DNA of 64,000 nt from Sphingomonas sp. Leaf208 (GCF_001421415.1 NZ_LMKH01000023.1:444725-508724); one strand, 5' to 3'; numbered from the stretch's first letter, positions 53,784 to 63,435 are shown. Made by a program: numbers and translations. Notes: generated from the letters alone by a model not told the origin.

Positions 53784-54215
53784 TCACGCCGTCCGCGGAA
53801 ACAACGTGAACCCCGACGGCACGCGCGTCGGCTTACCACCACCGAGCATAGCCTCGATAGCCTCGATCGCAGCGATCAGGTCGCGAGGCATGTACGGCTT
53901 GGCCATGCAGCCGGCGGCGAGCGTCGTCGCCTCCACAGGGCAGCTCCCCGTCACGAACATCACTGGCACGCCGCGCGCCTGCGCCGCGCGCGCTACGTCG
54001 ATCCCGGAACCGTCCGCGAGGTTCACGTCGACCAGCACCAGATCGATCACCGTATCGCTCGCAAGGATCGGCAAGGCTTCCGCGACCCGGTCGATCGTCG
54101 CGACGATCGTGAACTTCGCGTCGGTCAGGAAATATTCGGTGTCGAACGCGACCAGCGGTTCGTCTTCGACCACCAAAAGCCGGACAATCTGCCGCTTCTT
54201 CTTCCCGAACAACAT
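53784..54215 (-). CDS. Stand-alone response-regulator receiver
   Basis: The 143-residue protein (start MLFGKKKRQIVRLLVVEDEP at 54215) is only a receiver domain: acidic VEDE at 16-19, phosphorylation Asp63 in LVDVNL, conserved Thr/Ser (VTGSCP), Lys106 in MAKPY. It has no output domain and no kinase beside it. It may relay phosphate from a HWE- or hybrid-type kinase encoded elsewhere. The gene starts 120 bases from the divergent pseudouridine synthase. Confidence 0.92.
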   Translation of the reverse strand: MLFGKKKRQIVRLLVVEDEPLVAFDTEYFLTDAKFTIVATIDRVAEALPILASDTVIDLVLVDVNLADGSGIDVARAAQARGVPVMFVTGSCPVEATTLAAGCMAKPYMPRDLIAAIEAIEAMLGGGKPTRVPSGFTLFPRTA

Positions 54216-54335
54216 TGCCGACAGGCCCCCGGACGCGAACGAAAGGTCGTTACGCTCGCGAGTTCTAACGCACCGCCGCACGAACGGTCGCAAATATTTT
54301 CGCGCTGGACGCCGATCCATAGTATCAGCCGCGCC

Positions 54336-55916
54336 ATGACGACTTCAAAAGACGATAACCCGACTGCCAGCCCGTCGAACGACGCGCCCGCAACCTCCCC
54401 CGAAACGCCGACCGCACCAATCAAGGGCGACCGCATCGCCAAGCTGCTCGCGCGCGCCGGGATCGCCTCGCGCCGCGATATCGAGCGGATGATCGCCGAG
54501 GGCCGCGTCGCGCTCAACGGCAGCATTCTCGACACGCCCGCGACCATCCTGCGCAATCTCAACGGCGTTACGGTCGATGGTGACCCGGTCGAGGCACCCA
54601 GTTCGGCTCGGCTGTTCCTGTATCACAAGCCGACCGGGCTGCTGGTCACGGAGCGCGATCCTGCCGGCCGCACGACGATCTACGACCGCCTGCCGCGCGA
54701 ACTCCCGCGGCTTGTGCCGGTTGGCCGCCTCGATCTCAACACCGAGGGGCTGTTGCTGATGACCACCGATGGCGGCCTCAAGCGCCAACTCGAACTGCCC
54801 GCGACGGGTGTCGAGCGTGCCTATCGTGCGCGTGCCTATGGCAACATCACGCAGCCGCAACTCGAGGAACTGATCGAGGGTATCGAGATCGAAGGCGTCC
54901 GCTACGGCTCGATCAACGCGAATATCGAGCGTCGCACTGGCGCGAACGTCTGGATCGAAATGATCCTGACCGAGGGCAAGAACCGCGAAGTCCGCCGCGT
55001 GCTGGAGCATCTCGGGTTGCAGGTCTCGCGGCTGATCCGCACGCGCTACGGCCCGTTCGTACTGGGCGATCTCGCACCGGGGCAGATCGGCGAGGTGCTG
55101 CAGCACGACGTCGTCGCGTTCCAGAAGGAGCTGGCGAAGGGCAAGCCCGAGGGTCCGGGTGCGCGCGCGAACATCGGGATCAGCGCGAGTGCCGGTGCGG
55201 GGGCCGGAATCGGTGCGCGGTCTAGCCAGCGTGGCAGCAATGCACCGCGACCTGCGCCGACGGCACGGCCGGCGCCGGGTGCGCGTCCGGTTTCGGGTGC
55301 GCGGCCTGCTGTTGGTGCGCGTACGCCGGTTCGCAGTCCGTATGCGGCGCCTGCAAGCTCGGGCTTTTCGAGCGGCGCGGTACCGACCGATCGGCCTTCG
55401 CGACCGGCGCGTCCGGAGCGGATCCGGCCGACCGCGGCGATGCAGCGCGGCGACGTCAACGATCCCTGGGCGCGGCCCGATACGCGCAACGCCGCGCGGC
55501 CGACGGGAACGCATCATGCGCGGCCGACGAGTGGCGAGACGTCCAAGCCCTATGTGCGGCAGGAGCGTGCGGACCGCGGCGAGGAGCTGAGCACGAACCC
55601 CAAGATCAAGCATTTCCGCGCCGCCAAGCCACCGCGGGAGCGCGCTGCGCCGTCGCGAGTCGGTGCGGGCGCTACGGTGCAGCGTCAGGAGCAACCGCGG
55701 GGCTTCCGTCCGCAGGCCGACGATACGCGGGGACGCAGTTCTCTCGACAAGCGCGCGGCGCGGAGTGCCAGCGGGCGTCCGGGTGCCGAGCCACGGCCCG
55801 TGCGATCGGAGGGTCCGGCGCGGCCTGAACGAGGCAGTCGTCCCGCAGCGCCTGGCAAGGGTCCGTCGGGAGGGCGCGGTCATCCGCCCCGTGCACCACG
55901 TGGAGGGAAGCACTGA
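54336..55916 (+). CDS. rRNA pseudouridine synthase (RluB/RsuA type) with long disordered tail
   Basis: The 526-residue protein has an S4 RNA-binding domain (RIAKLLARAGIASRRDIERM, about 33-80) and an RsuA/RluB catalytic domain with Asp in GRLDLNTEGLLLMT (near residue 134) and GKNREVRRVLEHLG. From about residue 270 to the end there is a low-complexity tail rich in Arg, Pro, Ala and Gly, roughly doubling the usual length. The tail is probably disordered and RNA-binding. The stop overlaps the rsmD start by one base. Confidence 0.93.
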   Translation: MTTSKDDNPTASPSNDAPATSPETPTAPIKGDRIAKLLARAGIASRRDIERMIAEGRVALNGSILDTPATILRNLNGVTVDGDPVEAPSSARLFLYHKPTGLLVTERDPAGRTTIYDRLPRELPRLVPVGRLDLNTEGLLLMTTDGGLKRQLELPATGVERAYRARAYGNITQPQLEELIEGIEIEGVRYGSINANIERRTGANVWIEMILTEGKNREVRRVLEHLGLQVSRLIRTRYGPFVLGDLAPGQIGEVLQHDVVAFQKELAKGKPEGPGARANIGISASAGAGAGIGARSSQRGSNAPRPAPTARPAPGARPVSGARPAVGARTPVRSPYAAPASSGFSSGAVPTDRPSRPARPERIRPTAAMQRGDVNDPWARPDTRNAARPTGTHHARPTSGETSKPYVRQERADRGEELSTNPKIKHFRAAKPPRERAAPSRVGAGATVQRQEQPRGFRPQADDTRGRSSLDKRAARSASGRPGAEPRPVRSEGPARPERGSRPAAPGKGPSGGRGHPPRAPRGGKH

Positions 55917-56458
55917 TGCGGATCATCGCAGGACTGTACCGCGGCCGTCAGATCGCCGCGCCCAAGGGTGACACCACCCGTCCCACCGCCGACCGGATGC
56001 GCGAGACGTTGTTCTCGATGCTGACCAGTCGCGTCGGCAGCTTCGAAGGGTTGGCGGTCGCCGATCTGTTCGCCGGCTCGGGCGCGCTGGGGATCGAGGC
56101 ACTCTCGCGGGGTGCGGCGACGTGCATGTTCGTCGAATCGGACAAGCTGGCGGTCGACGCGCTGAAGGCGAACCTCGCCAAGCTGGAAATCCGCGGTGAT
56201 GTCCGCGCGACGTCGGTGATGGCGCTCGGGCCTGCGCCGGCGCCGCTCGACGTGATCCTGATGGATCCGCCCTACAACACCGGCGCCGGATTGGTCGCGC
56301 TCGACAAGCTGTCGCGGCTGGGTTGGGTCGGATTGGCGACGTGGATCAGCCTGGAGACGGCGAAGGCCGAGATCGTCGAACTGGCGGGCTTCGAGGTCGA
56401 CGCCACACGCGTGCACGGCAAGGCGCGGCTGACGCTCTTGCGGCCAGTGTCGGCGTAA
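55916..56458 (+). CDS. rsmD: 16S rRNA (guanine-966 N2)-methyltransferase
   Basis: The 180-residue protein has RIIAGLYRGR at the N-terminus, SAM motif DLFAGSGALGIEALSRGA and catalytic DPPY (ILMDPPYNTG). It methylates G966 in 16S rRNA. The gene overlaps the pseudouridine synthase stop (TGATG), so two rRNA-modifying enzymes are coupled. It ends before a shared terminator. Confidence 0.96.
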   Translation: MRIIAGLYRGRQIAAPKGDTTRPTADRMRETLFSMLTSRVGSFEGLAVADLFAGSGALGIEALSRGAATCMFVESDKLAVDALKANLAKLEIRGDVRATSVMALGPAPAPLDVILMDPPYNTGAGLVALDKLSRLGWVGLATWISLETAKAEIVELAGFEVDATRVHGKARLTLLRPVSA

Positions 56459-56460
56459 AA

Positions 56461-56492
56461 GAATGCTCTCCCGCAAAAGCGGGAGAGCATTC
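56461..56492. terminator. Bidirectional terminator
   Basis: GAATGCTCTCCCGC, loop AAAA, and its exact complement form a 14-bp stem between the convergent rsmD and MHS-transporter genes. The stop codon of the latter begins at its last base. Confidence 0.85.
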
Positions 56493-57751
56493 TATTTGTC
56501 GGTCGTGCGGCCGAGGCTCAGCAGCCCCCCAAGGCTCAGCACCCCGGCCGCCATCAGATACCCGCCGACCAGCCACAACCCATGCGGGGCCAACGCCTCA
56601 GCGACGATCGGCGCCAGCGCACCACCCAGCACGCCGCCTAGGTTGAACGTCATCGACACGCCGGTGTAGCGCACCCCCGCCGGAAACAGGCTCGGCAGCC
56701 AACCGCCCAGCGGCCCGTACGCGAACCCCATCACGAACAGCGCGCCCGACAACCACAGCCACACCGTGAACAGCGATCCCGAGCCCAGCATCGGCCCCAT
56801 CAGTGCGCCGACGCCGATGCAGCCGGCAAACCCGATTGCGAGCATCCGTGCTGCTGAATGCCGGTCCGCCAGCACGCTCGCGACGATCACGCCGCCCGCG
56901 AGGAACCAGATCGCGACGAGTTCGACGCCGAGGAACGCCTCGCGCGAATAGCCGAGCGTCTTGGTGCCGTAACCCAGCGCGAACGCGGTCGCGAGATAGA
57001 ATAGCGCGAAGCATGCGATGACTCCGAACGTGCCAGCCAAGGTCGCGCGGAGGTGCTGTGTGAGAAGTGTCGCGATCGGCACCTTGGGGAGCGCCTCGGT
57101 TGCCTCCGCTTCGAGGAACGCTGGCGTCTCGGTCAGCTTGAGCCGCACCCACAGGCCAAGCCCGACCAGGATCGCGCTGAGCAGGAACGGGATGCGCCAG
57201 CCCCAGGCGATGAACTGCGCCTCGTCGAGCACCAACCCGATGATCAGGAACAGCCCGTTCGCGGCAAGGAAACCCACCGGAGCACCGAGCGGCGGGAACA
57301 TGCCCCAGGTGTTCTTACGGTGCGGCGGCGCGTTCTCGACCGCGAGCAACGCCGCCCCGCCCCATTCGCCGCCAAGCCCAAGCCCCTGACCAAGCCGCAT
57401 CAGGCACAGCAGCGCCGGAGCGATCCAGCCGACTTGCGCATAGGTCGGCAGGAAGGCGATCCCGACGGTCGATCCGCCCATCAGCAACAGCGATGCGACG
57501 AGGGTGGACTTGCGCCCGATCCGATCGCCGAAATGCCCGAACACGATCGCGCCGACCGGGCGGGCCACGAAGGCCAGGCCGAACGTCGCATAGCTCAGCA
57601 GCAACTGCGCCGAGGCAGACTGGCCCGAGAAGAACAGCGGACCGAACACCAGTGCCGCGGCGGTCGCGTAGATGTAGAAATCGTAGAACTCGACCGCAGT
57701 GCCGACCAGGCTGGCGGCGAGGATACGGCGGTGGGAGGCTAGCGTCGTCAT
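56492..57751 (-). CDS. MFS transporter, metabolite:H+ symporter (MHS) type
   Basis: The 419-residue protein has the MHS start GTAVEFYDFYIYATAAALVFG, the loop GHFGDRIGRKSTLVASLLLMG and RLGQGLGLGGEWGGAALLAVE, typical of ShiA/ProP-type symporters of organic acids or osmolytes. Twelve helices are visible. The substrate is not clear. A family A repeat lies upstream of the start. Confidence 0.93.
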   Translation of the reverse strand: MTTLASHRRILAASLVGTAVEFYDFYIYATAAALVFGPLFFSGQSASAQLLLSYATFGLAFVARPVGAIVFGHFGDRIGRKSTLVASLLLMGGSTVGIAFLPTYAQVGWIAPALLCLMRLGQGLGLGGEWGGAALLAVENAPPHRKNTWGMFPPLGAPVGFLAANGLFLIIGLVLDEAQFIAWGWRIPFLLSAILVGLGLWVRLKLTETPAFLEAEATEALPKVPIATLLTQHLRATLAGTFGVIACFALFYLATAFALGYGTKTLGYSREAFLGVELVAIWFLAGGVIVASVLADRHSAARMLAIGFAGCIGVGALMGPMLGSGSLFTVWLWLSGALFVMGFAYGPLGGWLPSLFPAGVRYTGVSMTFNLGGVLGGALAPIVAEALAPHGLWLVGGYLMAAGVLSLGGLLSLGRTTDK

Positions 57752-57801
57752 GGGCACGGTCTCGCCGGGGAGGCGGTTCCGGTCAACCGATTGCGGCTTA
57801 C

Positions 57802-57924
57802 AATCCTCCCCCGCTAGGGGGAGGTGGCGCGTAGCGACGGAGGGGGAGGACACGCAACCGAGGTTACCCTTTCCTCCCCCTCCGTCTGGCAACCGCCAGC
57901 CACCTCCCCCTTGCGGTTGCGGAT
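57802..57924. repeat. Inverted-repeat element, family A copy 3 (partly decayed)
   Basis: The left arm (57802-57828, CCTCCCCCGCTAGGGGGAGGTGGC) matches the right arm (57898-57924) except for a run where GGGGGA has become GGTTGC. Its right end touches the stop codon of the histidine kinase gene. A nested GGAGGGGGAGG/CCTCCCCCTCC pair is present. Confidence 0.85.
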
Positions 57925-59270
57925 CAGACTGGGAGGACGATGCGTGCGACGAGGCCCGGCGCGTTGTCGGCGAGCTCGAAATGGCCGTCGTGCAGTCGCG
58001 CGACCGCTTCGATCAGCGCCATGCCGAGCCCCGCACCGGGCGTCGATCGTGCGCTGTCGAGGCGGCCGAAGCGCTTCAGCGCCTGCGCGCGGTCGGAGGC
58101 GGCGATGCCGGGGCCGCGGTCCTCGACCTGGATCGCGACGCCGTCGGTGCGGTGGACGATCCGCAGGGTGACTTCGCCACCGCCGGCGCCGTGGCGGAGC
58201 GCGTTGTCGATCAGGTTGGTGATCGCCTGGCTGATGAGTTCGCGGTGGAGCTTCATCGGCGGCGGGCGGTCGTCGATCGCGATCGTGAAGACGAGGCCAG
58301 CGTCCTCCGCGACGGGCGCGTAGAGTTCGCCGATCTCCTCCAGCAGGTTCGCCGGCGAGACCTCGATGAAGCGATCGCGCGATACCGAGCCCGAGCGGCT
58401 GATCTCGATTACCATCGTCAGCATCCGCATCACGAGGTCGGTCTCGACCAGCAGGCCACCCAGCGCCGCTTCCCGAGCGTCGGGGTCGGCGATCAGGACC
58501 GCCTGCTCGGTCTTGGTGCGTAGGCGTGCGAGCGGGGAGCGGAGGTCGTGTGCAAGGCTGTCGGTGACGATTCGCAGTTCGGCCATCACGCCTTCGAGCT
58601 TGCCCAGCATGACGTTGAGGCGGGCGGCAAGGCGGTCGAACGCATCGCCGCCCCCCGCGATCATATCGACGCGGCGCGACAGATCGCCCTCGCCAGCCGC
58701 CTCGATCGCCTTCGCGATGCCGTCGAGACGGCGGCTGACGTAGCGCGTCAGGACCAGCCCCCCGACCACGCCGAGCGCGAGCGACAGGAACACAGCAACC
58801 GCGAGCGCACGTTCGATCGCGCGTTCCTCCGCGGCGATCAGGTCGAGATTGCGGCCGGTCAGGAGCCAGTAGCTGCCGAGCGGATGGAGCGCGTACCCCG
58901 TCTCGCGTGCGGACCAGAGTTCATCGGCGCCGAGTCGTGCGATGCGAAACTGCGTGATGCGAAGCGGGACTGCGAGGCGTTCGGGTGCAATGCCGACGAC
59001 GGCCCTACCCTTCGGATCGACGACTGCGAGGACGAGCGAGACGTCGCCGGGGACGACAGCGCTGTCGATCGCCTGACGGATCGCGGGGAGGCCGCCGTTA
59101 CGCCAGACCGCACGCAGGGCTTCCGATTGTTCGGTGGTCTCGCGCCGGATCGCATCGATCGCGTCCGCGCTGGTCGTTTTCCAGACGAAGCCGACCAGCG
59201 CAAGATTGGAAATCAGCGCGAGTGCGATCGAGAGCAGCGCAATTCGCGCTGTTACCGAAAGGCGAATCAC
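57924..59270 (-). CDS. Sensor histidine kinase (QseC/PhoQ-like arrangement)
   Basis: The 448-residue protein (GTG start 59270, overlapping the regulator stop as GTGA) has TM1 at about 8-30, a periplasmic domain, TM2 at about 155-178, HAMP, phosphoacceptor His241 in SLAHDLRSPLARL, N-box NLIDNALRHG, G1 VEDRGPGI and GAGLGMALI. It phosphorylates the regulator encoded just upstream. Confidence 0.94.
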   Translation of the reverse strand: MIRLSVTARIALLSIALALISNLALVGFVWKTTSADAIDAIRRETTEQSEALRAVWRNGGLPAIRQAIDSAVVPGDVSLVLAVVDPKGRAVVGIAPERLAVPLRITQFRIARLGADELWSARETGYALHPLGSYWLLTGRNLDLIAAEERAIERALAVAVFLSLALGVVGGLVLTRYVSRRLDGIAKAIEAAGEGDLSRRVDMIAGGGDAFDRLAARLNVMLGKLEGVMAELRIVTDSLAHDLRSPLARLRTKTEQAVLIADPDAREAALGGLLVETDLVMRMLTMVIEISRSGSVSRDRFIEVSPANLLEEIGELYAPVAEDAGLVFTIAIDDRPPPMKLHRELISQAITNLIDNALRHGAGGGEVTLRIVHRTDGVAIQVEDRGPGIAASDRAQALKRFGRLDSARSTPGAGLGMALIEAVARLHDGHFELADNAPGLVARIVLPV

Positions 59271-59998
59271 CCTTCGACGGCGAGCCGATAGCCTGCGCCG
59301 CGGACCGTGTGGAGGATCGGCGTCGGGAATCCTTCCTCGAGCTTGCGGCGGAGACGGCCGATATGGACGTCGACCACGTTCGAGCCTGGGTCGAAATGGT
59401 AGTTCCAGATCTTCTCGAGCATCATCGTGCGCGTCACGACCTGACCAGCATGGCGCGCGAGAAATTCGAGAAGGTTGAACTCGCGGGCGCCAAGCGGGAT
59501 CGAGCGACCGGCGCGTGAAACGGCGCGGGCGAGCAGGTCGATCTCCAGGTCGCCGACGGAGAGCTTGGTCTTTTGCGGTTCGGTCGCGGCGCGATCGGAG
59601 CGGCGGAGCATGGCCTCGATCCGCGCGGAGAGCTCGGCGAATGAGAAGGGCTTGCACAGATAATCGTCGGCACCGGCCTTGAGCCCATCGACGCGATCGT
59701 CGACGGCGGCGAGTGCGGACAGGATCAGGACGGGCGTGGCGATACCGGCAGCACGAATCGCGCTGACCATCGACAAGCCGTCGAGGCCCGGCAACATGCG
59801 GTCCGCGATAATGAGGTCGAAGATGCCTTCGCTGGCCAGGAACAGGCCGTCGCGGCCGTCTGCACAGGCTTCGATTGCATGGCCGGCCTCAGCCAGGCCC
59901 TTGGCAAGATAGGCGGATGTCGAGGCGTCGTCCTCGACGATCAGGATCTTGCGGCTCAACGCGGTATCACCTTCCCTGCCACCGATTTCGGTCACCAT
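59267..59998 (-). CDS. Response regulator, OmpR type (partner of kinase at 57924)
   Basis: The 243-residue protein has a receiver (Asp66 in IADRMLP, Lys in LCKPFS) and a winged-helix output domain (about 140-243, ending HTVRGAGYRLAVEG). About 15 residues precede the receiver; start codons at 59998 (ATG, AGGAG immediately adjacent) and 59995 (GTG) are close alternatives. The upstream region holds a GC-rich hairpin. Confidence 0.94.
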   Translation of the reverse strand: MVTEIGGREGDTALSRKILIVEDDASTSAYLAKGLAEAGHAIEACADGRDGLFLASEGIFDLIIADRMLPGLDGLSMVSAIRAAGIATPVLILSALAAVDDRVDGLKAGADDYLCKPFSFAELSARIEAMLRRSDRAATEPQKTKLSVGDLEIDLLARAVSRAGRSIPLGAREFNLLEFLARHAGQVVTRTMMLEKIWNYHFDPGSNVVDVHIGRLRRKLEEGFPTPILHTVRGAGYRLAVEG

Positions 59999-60020
59999 CT
60001 CCTGCCCTTATAAACGGAAA

Positions 60021-60050
60021 GGCCGGCGGAAAGAACCCTTCCCGCCGGCC
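60021..60050. other. GC-rich hairpin in the leader of the response-regulator operon
   Basis: GGCCGGCGG and CCGCCGGCC form a perfect 9-bp stem with a 12-base loop, about 23 bases upstream of the start codon on the minus strand, where it is followed by TTTCC. It may be part of a leader that controls translation or an upstream terminator. Most of the remaining 60064-60235 region shows no feature. Confidence 0.45.
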
Positions 60051-60235
60051 CCCACGGTACCCCCGGGAGTGACGGGCACCGATCTCTGGAAACTCATGCG
60101 GCCGTTGCTGGCCACGTGGTCGTTCTAGGATCGGGCGGGGGTCAGGGCGATGACCGAGGGGTGACAATTTCGTCATGTTGATGTTGTTGTGGGGCGCGAT
60201 ACGAAACCGTCCGGGAAATCTACCCAAACCCTACC

Positions 60236-60343
60236 CCGTCATCCCGGCGAACGCCGGGACCCATGGTTGCGGAGTGGGTAGTGGTCGTGCGCCATCACAT
60301 GGTCCGCCGTATCCGTGGGTCCCGGCGTTCGCCGGGATGACGG
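60236..60343. repeat. Inverted-repeat element, family C copy 2
   Basis: A perfect 28-bp inverted repeat (60236-60263 and 60316-60343; CCGTCATCCCGGCGAACGCC...) encloses 52 bp. It follows the adk stop codon on the minus strand and could help end that transcript. Confidence 0.92.
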
Positions 60344-60362
60344 AGAGGGGGGCGGAACGCGC

Positions 60363-61013
60363 TTACTTTTTGTCTAGAATCGCAGCGATCGCCGAGCCGA
60401 CGTGCGCGATGTCGGCCATGCCGTCGACACGGTGGACCAGGCCTCGTGCGTCGTAGATCGGCAGGATCGGTGCCGTCTTCGCGCGGTATTCGGCCATGCG
60501 GTTGTGAACCGTTTCCGCGTTGTCGTCGGGACGGCGCTTGAACTCGGTCGAGCCGCAGACGTCGCAGACGCCGGCGACGACCGGCTTCTTGTAGCGATCG
60601 TGATAGCCCGTGCCGCATTTGGCGCAGGTGTAGCGGCCGACGACGCGGTCGATCAACGCGGCCTCGTCGACGCCGAGTTCGATGACGTAGTCGAGCGTCC
60701 GGCCACGATCCGCGAGCAAACCGTCGAGCGCCTCGGCCTGTGCGGCCGTACGCGGATAGCCGTCGAAAATGACGCCGTTCGCCGTGTCCGGCTGATCGAG
60801 ACGCTCACCGATGATGCCCGACACGATCTCGTCAGACACCAGACCGCCGGACTCCATCACGGACTTCGCCTGGAGGCCGACCGGCGTTCCGGCGGCGACC
60901 GCTGCACGCAGCATGTCGCCGGTCGAAAGCTGCACCATGCCGCGCTCGCTGACTAGCGTGGCGGCTTGCGTGCCCTTGCCCGCGCCGGGCGGTCCAAGAA
61001 GGATGATATTCAC
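60363..61013 (-). CDS. adk: Adenylate kinase
   Basis: The 216-residue protein begins MNIILLGPPGAGKGTQ (P-loop), using GTG 61013 with GGGGAG 8 bases upstream; GTG 61022 is less likely. FDGYPRTAAQAEAL is the AMP-binding/Walker region. The long LID carries four cysteines (CAKCGTGYHDR...CDVC), indicating a zinc-bound lid. It balances ATP, ADP and AMP. It lies 52 bases after secY, as in many ribosomal-protein operons. Confidence 0.97.
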   Translation of the reverse strand: MNIILLGPPGAGKGTQAATLVSERGMVQLSTGDMLRAAVAAGTPVGLQAKSVMESGGLVSDEIVSGIIGERLDQPDTANGVIFDGYPRTAAQAEALDGLLADRGRTLDYVIELGVDEAALIDRVVGRYTCAKCGTGYHDRYKKPVVAGVCDVCGSTEFKRRPDDNAETVHNRMAEYRAKTAPILPIYDARGLVHRVDGMADIAHVGSAIAAILDKK

Positions 61014-61065
61014 GAAACGCACTCCCCTCGTTCGTGCAGGATTTTTACGGCGTTAGACCCGCAGC

Positions 61066-62430
61066 TTAACGAAGTCGATTGCCCTTGAGCTTCGCCTTCT
61101 TGATCAGGTCGCCATATTGGTGCGCCAGCAGGTGCGACTGGATCTGGGTCACCGTGTCCATCGTCACGTTGACGACGATCAGCAGGCTCGTGCCACCAAG
61201 GTAGAACGGGATCTGCAACGCGGTCACCAGATATTCCGGCAACAGGCAGATGATCGTCAGATACGCCGCACCGATCACGGTGATGCGCGTCAGCACGTAA
61301 TCGAAATAGTTTTCGGTGTTCTTGCCCGGGCGGATGCCGGGAATGAACCCGCCATTGCGCTTCAGGTTGTCGGCGGTTTCCTCGGGGTTGAAGACGACCG
61401 CGGTGTAGAAGAACGAGAAGAAGATGATGCCGGCGCCGTAGAGCAGCATGTACACGGGCGAACCATGCTGAAGGTACTGGTTGAGGGTGATGACGAAATC
61501 ACCCCACTTCGATTCACCTGCGACACGCTGACCGGCGAACTGCGAGATCGTCAGCGGCATCAGCAGCAGCGACGACGCGAAGATCGGCGGGATGACGCCG
61601 GCGGTGTTGATCTTCAGCGGCAGGTGGCTGCGATCGGCCTGCATGCCGCGCTGCGTCTGGCGCTTGGGATACTGGATCAGGATGCGGCGCTGCGCGCGCT
61701 CCATGAAGCAGATGAAGAGGATCAGCACGACCACCGCGACGACGATGCCGATCAGCTTGATCGGATCGAGCGAGCCCGAACGGCCGCCTTCGAGCAGGTT
61801 GACGAGCGTGACGGGGAGATGCGCGACGATGCCGGCCATGATGATCAGCGAGACGCCGTTGCCGATACCGCGGCTGGTGATCTGCTCGCCGAGCCACATC
61901 AGGAACATCGTACCGCCGATCAGCGAGATGACCGCGGCGACGCGGAACATCATGCCGGGCTCGATGACCGCCTGGATGCCTTGTGCTGCACCAAGCGTCT
62001 CAAGGCCGACGGCGATGAAATAGCCCTGCACCGCGGTCAGCCCGACGGTGCCGTAGCGCGTGTACTGGTTCAGGCGCTTGCGACCCGATTCGCCGTCCTT
62101 CTTGATGGCGGCGAGCGTCGGCGACAGCGAGGTCGCGAGCTGCACCACGATCGAGGCGGTGATGTAGGGCATCACGCCGAGCGCGATCAGCGACATGCGG
62201 CTGAGCGAGCCACCCGAGAAGGTGTTGAAGAAATCGAGCACGCCGCCCTGCGTCTGCTGCGAGAGCAGGCCGAGCGCGGTCGGGTCGACACCCGGCAGGG
62301 GGACATAGCTGAGCAGGCGGAAAATGATCAGCGCACCGATCGTGAACCACAACCGCTTCTTGAGGTCGGTCGCCTTCGCGAATTTCGAAAGGCTGATGCT
62401 TTGCGCCATCTGGTCGGCTGCGGATGCCAT
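61066..62430 (-). CDS. secY: Protein translocase subunit SecY
   Basis: The 454-residue protein has ten hydrophobic helices. GVMPYITASIVVQL, GESGRKRLNQYTRYGT, PLKINTAGVIPPIFASSLL and FNPEETADNLKRNGGFIPGIRPG are SecY signatures. It forms the protein-conducting channel with SecE and SecG. It is separated from rplO by about 400 bp containing a terminator and a repeat element, so it probably has its own promoter. Confidence 0.98.
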   Translation of the reverse strand: MASAADQMAQSISLSKFAKATDLKKRLWFTIGALIIFRLLSYVPLPGVDPTALGLLSQQTQGGVLDFFNTFSGGSLSRMSLIALGVMPYITASIVVQLATSLSPTLAAIKKDGESGRKRLNQYTRYGTVGLTAVQGYFIAVGLETLGAAQGIQAVIEPGMMFRVAAVISLIGGTMFLMWLGEQITSRGIGNGVSLIIMAGIVAHLPVTLVNLLEGGRSGSLDPIKLIGIVVAVVVLILFICFMERAQRRILIQYPKRQTQRGMQADRSHLPLKINTAGVIPPIFASSLLLMPLTISQFAGQRVAGESKWGDFVITLNQYLQHGSPVYMLLYGAGIIFFSFFYTAVVFNPEETADNLKRNGGFIPGIRPGKNTENYFDYVLTRITVIGAAYLTIICLLPEYLVTALQIPFYLGGTSLLIVVNVTMDTVTQIQSHLLAHQYGDLIKKAKLKGNRLR

Positions 62431-62601
62431 GCGTGTGATCGTCCTGGAAACAAAGAAGGCGGGATGCGTTGTGACCGCCCCCGCCGCTCATATAGGCGCA
62501 CGGGCGCGCTTGTCTAATGGCTAAGGCGGATATGGATAGGTGGCGGGACCACCTCGTCAATTGATTTACCCTGCCACATCGGTCGCACCCGGACCAATTA
62601 A

Positions 62602-62733
62602 CCCATTCCGTTCGTCCCGAGTAGCCGTCGAGCTTGTCGAGACGGCGTATCGAAGGACTGACCCGCTTGGGTCTTGTACCTCGATACGAGTTCTCGACTG
62701 CGCTCGACCTCTACTCGGCACGAACGGGATGGG
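62602..62733. repeat. Inverted-repeat element, family H
   Basis: Imperfect arms of about 55 bp (62602-62656 and 62679-62733; CCCATTCCGTTCG... and CGAACGGGATGGG) contain TCGAGA and CGATACG motifs common in interspersed bacterial repeats. It lies between the rplO terminator and secY, within a 396-bp gene-free stretch. The rest of that stretch (62431-62601) must hold the secY promoter, but I see no clear boxes. Confidence 0.85.
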
Positions 62734-62781
62734 GGAGAGATCGTATAGGTTGCCGCGGCGGAGCGACTAAGAGGGACTTAA

Positions 62782-62817
62782 CAAAAAAGGGAGGGAGCGC
62801 ACTCGGCACCCCCTCCC
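62782..62817 (-). terminator. Rho-independent terminator after rplO
   Basis: On the minus strand GGGAGGG (complement of 62811-62817) pairs with CCCTCCC (complement of 62789-62795) across about 15 bases and is followed by TTTTTT. It lies 10 bases after the rplO stop and would separate rplO from secY. Confidence 0.75.
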
Positions 62818-62826
62818 CCATCAAGG

Positions 62827-63369
62827 TCAGGCCTTGAACGACGCCTTGTGCGCCGCACGCTCCTTGTACTTCACGCCCTTTTTGGCGGCAGCCTTCTCGG
62901 CTGCGGGCACGAAGTGGATCACCTCGACCTTGCCGCCGATCTTCTCGACCGCTTCGATCGCGCCCTTGGACGCGCCGTCGACGGTGAACGAGAGGACCGT
63001 GGTGAGCTCGCCCTTGGCGAGGAGGCGGACGCCGTCCTTGCCGCCGCGTGCCAGGCCAGCGGCCTTCAGCGCGTCGTGGTCGAGCGTTGCATTGGCTTCG
63101 ATCTTGCCGGCATCGACCGCGAGCTGGATCGCGCCGATGTTGACCTCTGCGAAGTCCTTGCGGAAGATGTTGTTGAAGCCGCGCTTAGGCAGACGCATGT
63201 GCAGTGGCATCTGGCCGCCTTCGAAGCCGGCGATGGACACGCCCTCGCGGCTCTTCTGGCCCTTCTGGCCGCGGCCTGCGGTCTTGCCCTTGCCCGAGCC
63301 GATGCCGCGTCCGACGCGCATCTTGGACTTACGGGCACCTTCGTTATCGCGGAGTTCGTTGAGCTTCAT
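62827..63369 (-). CDS. rplO: 50S ribosomal protein L15
   Basis: The 180-residue protein begins [20 protein letters not shown] and has [22 protein letters not shown] and [18 protein letters not shown], the L15 signature. A lysine- and alanine-rich C-terminus extends the usual length by about 30 residues ([22 protein letters not shown]). It follows rpmD after 120 bases that contain a terminator-like hairpin, which is unusual inside the spc operon. Confidence 0.97.
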   Translation of the reverse strand: MKLNELRDNEGARKSKMRVGRGIGSGKGKTAGRGQKGQKSREGVSIAGFEGGQMPLHMRLPKRGFNNIFRKDFAEVNIGAIQLAVDAGKIEANATLDHDALKAAGLARGGKDGVRLLAKGELTTVLSFTVDGASKGAIEAVEKIGGKVEVIHFVPAAEKAAAKKGVKYKERAAHKASFKA

Positions 63370-63435
63370 GGTAATGCACTCGCTTTCGCTTGTTACGCGC
63401 TGGTTTGAAATCGCCGGGTTCGAATCCGGAAATAA

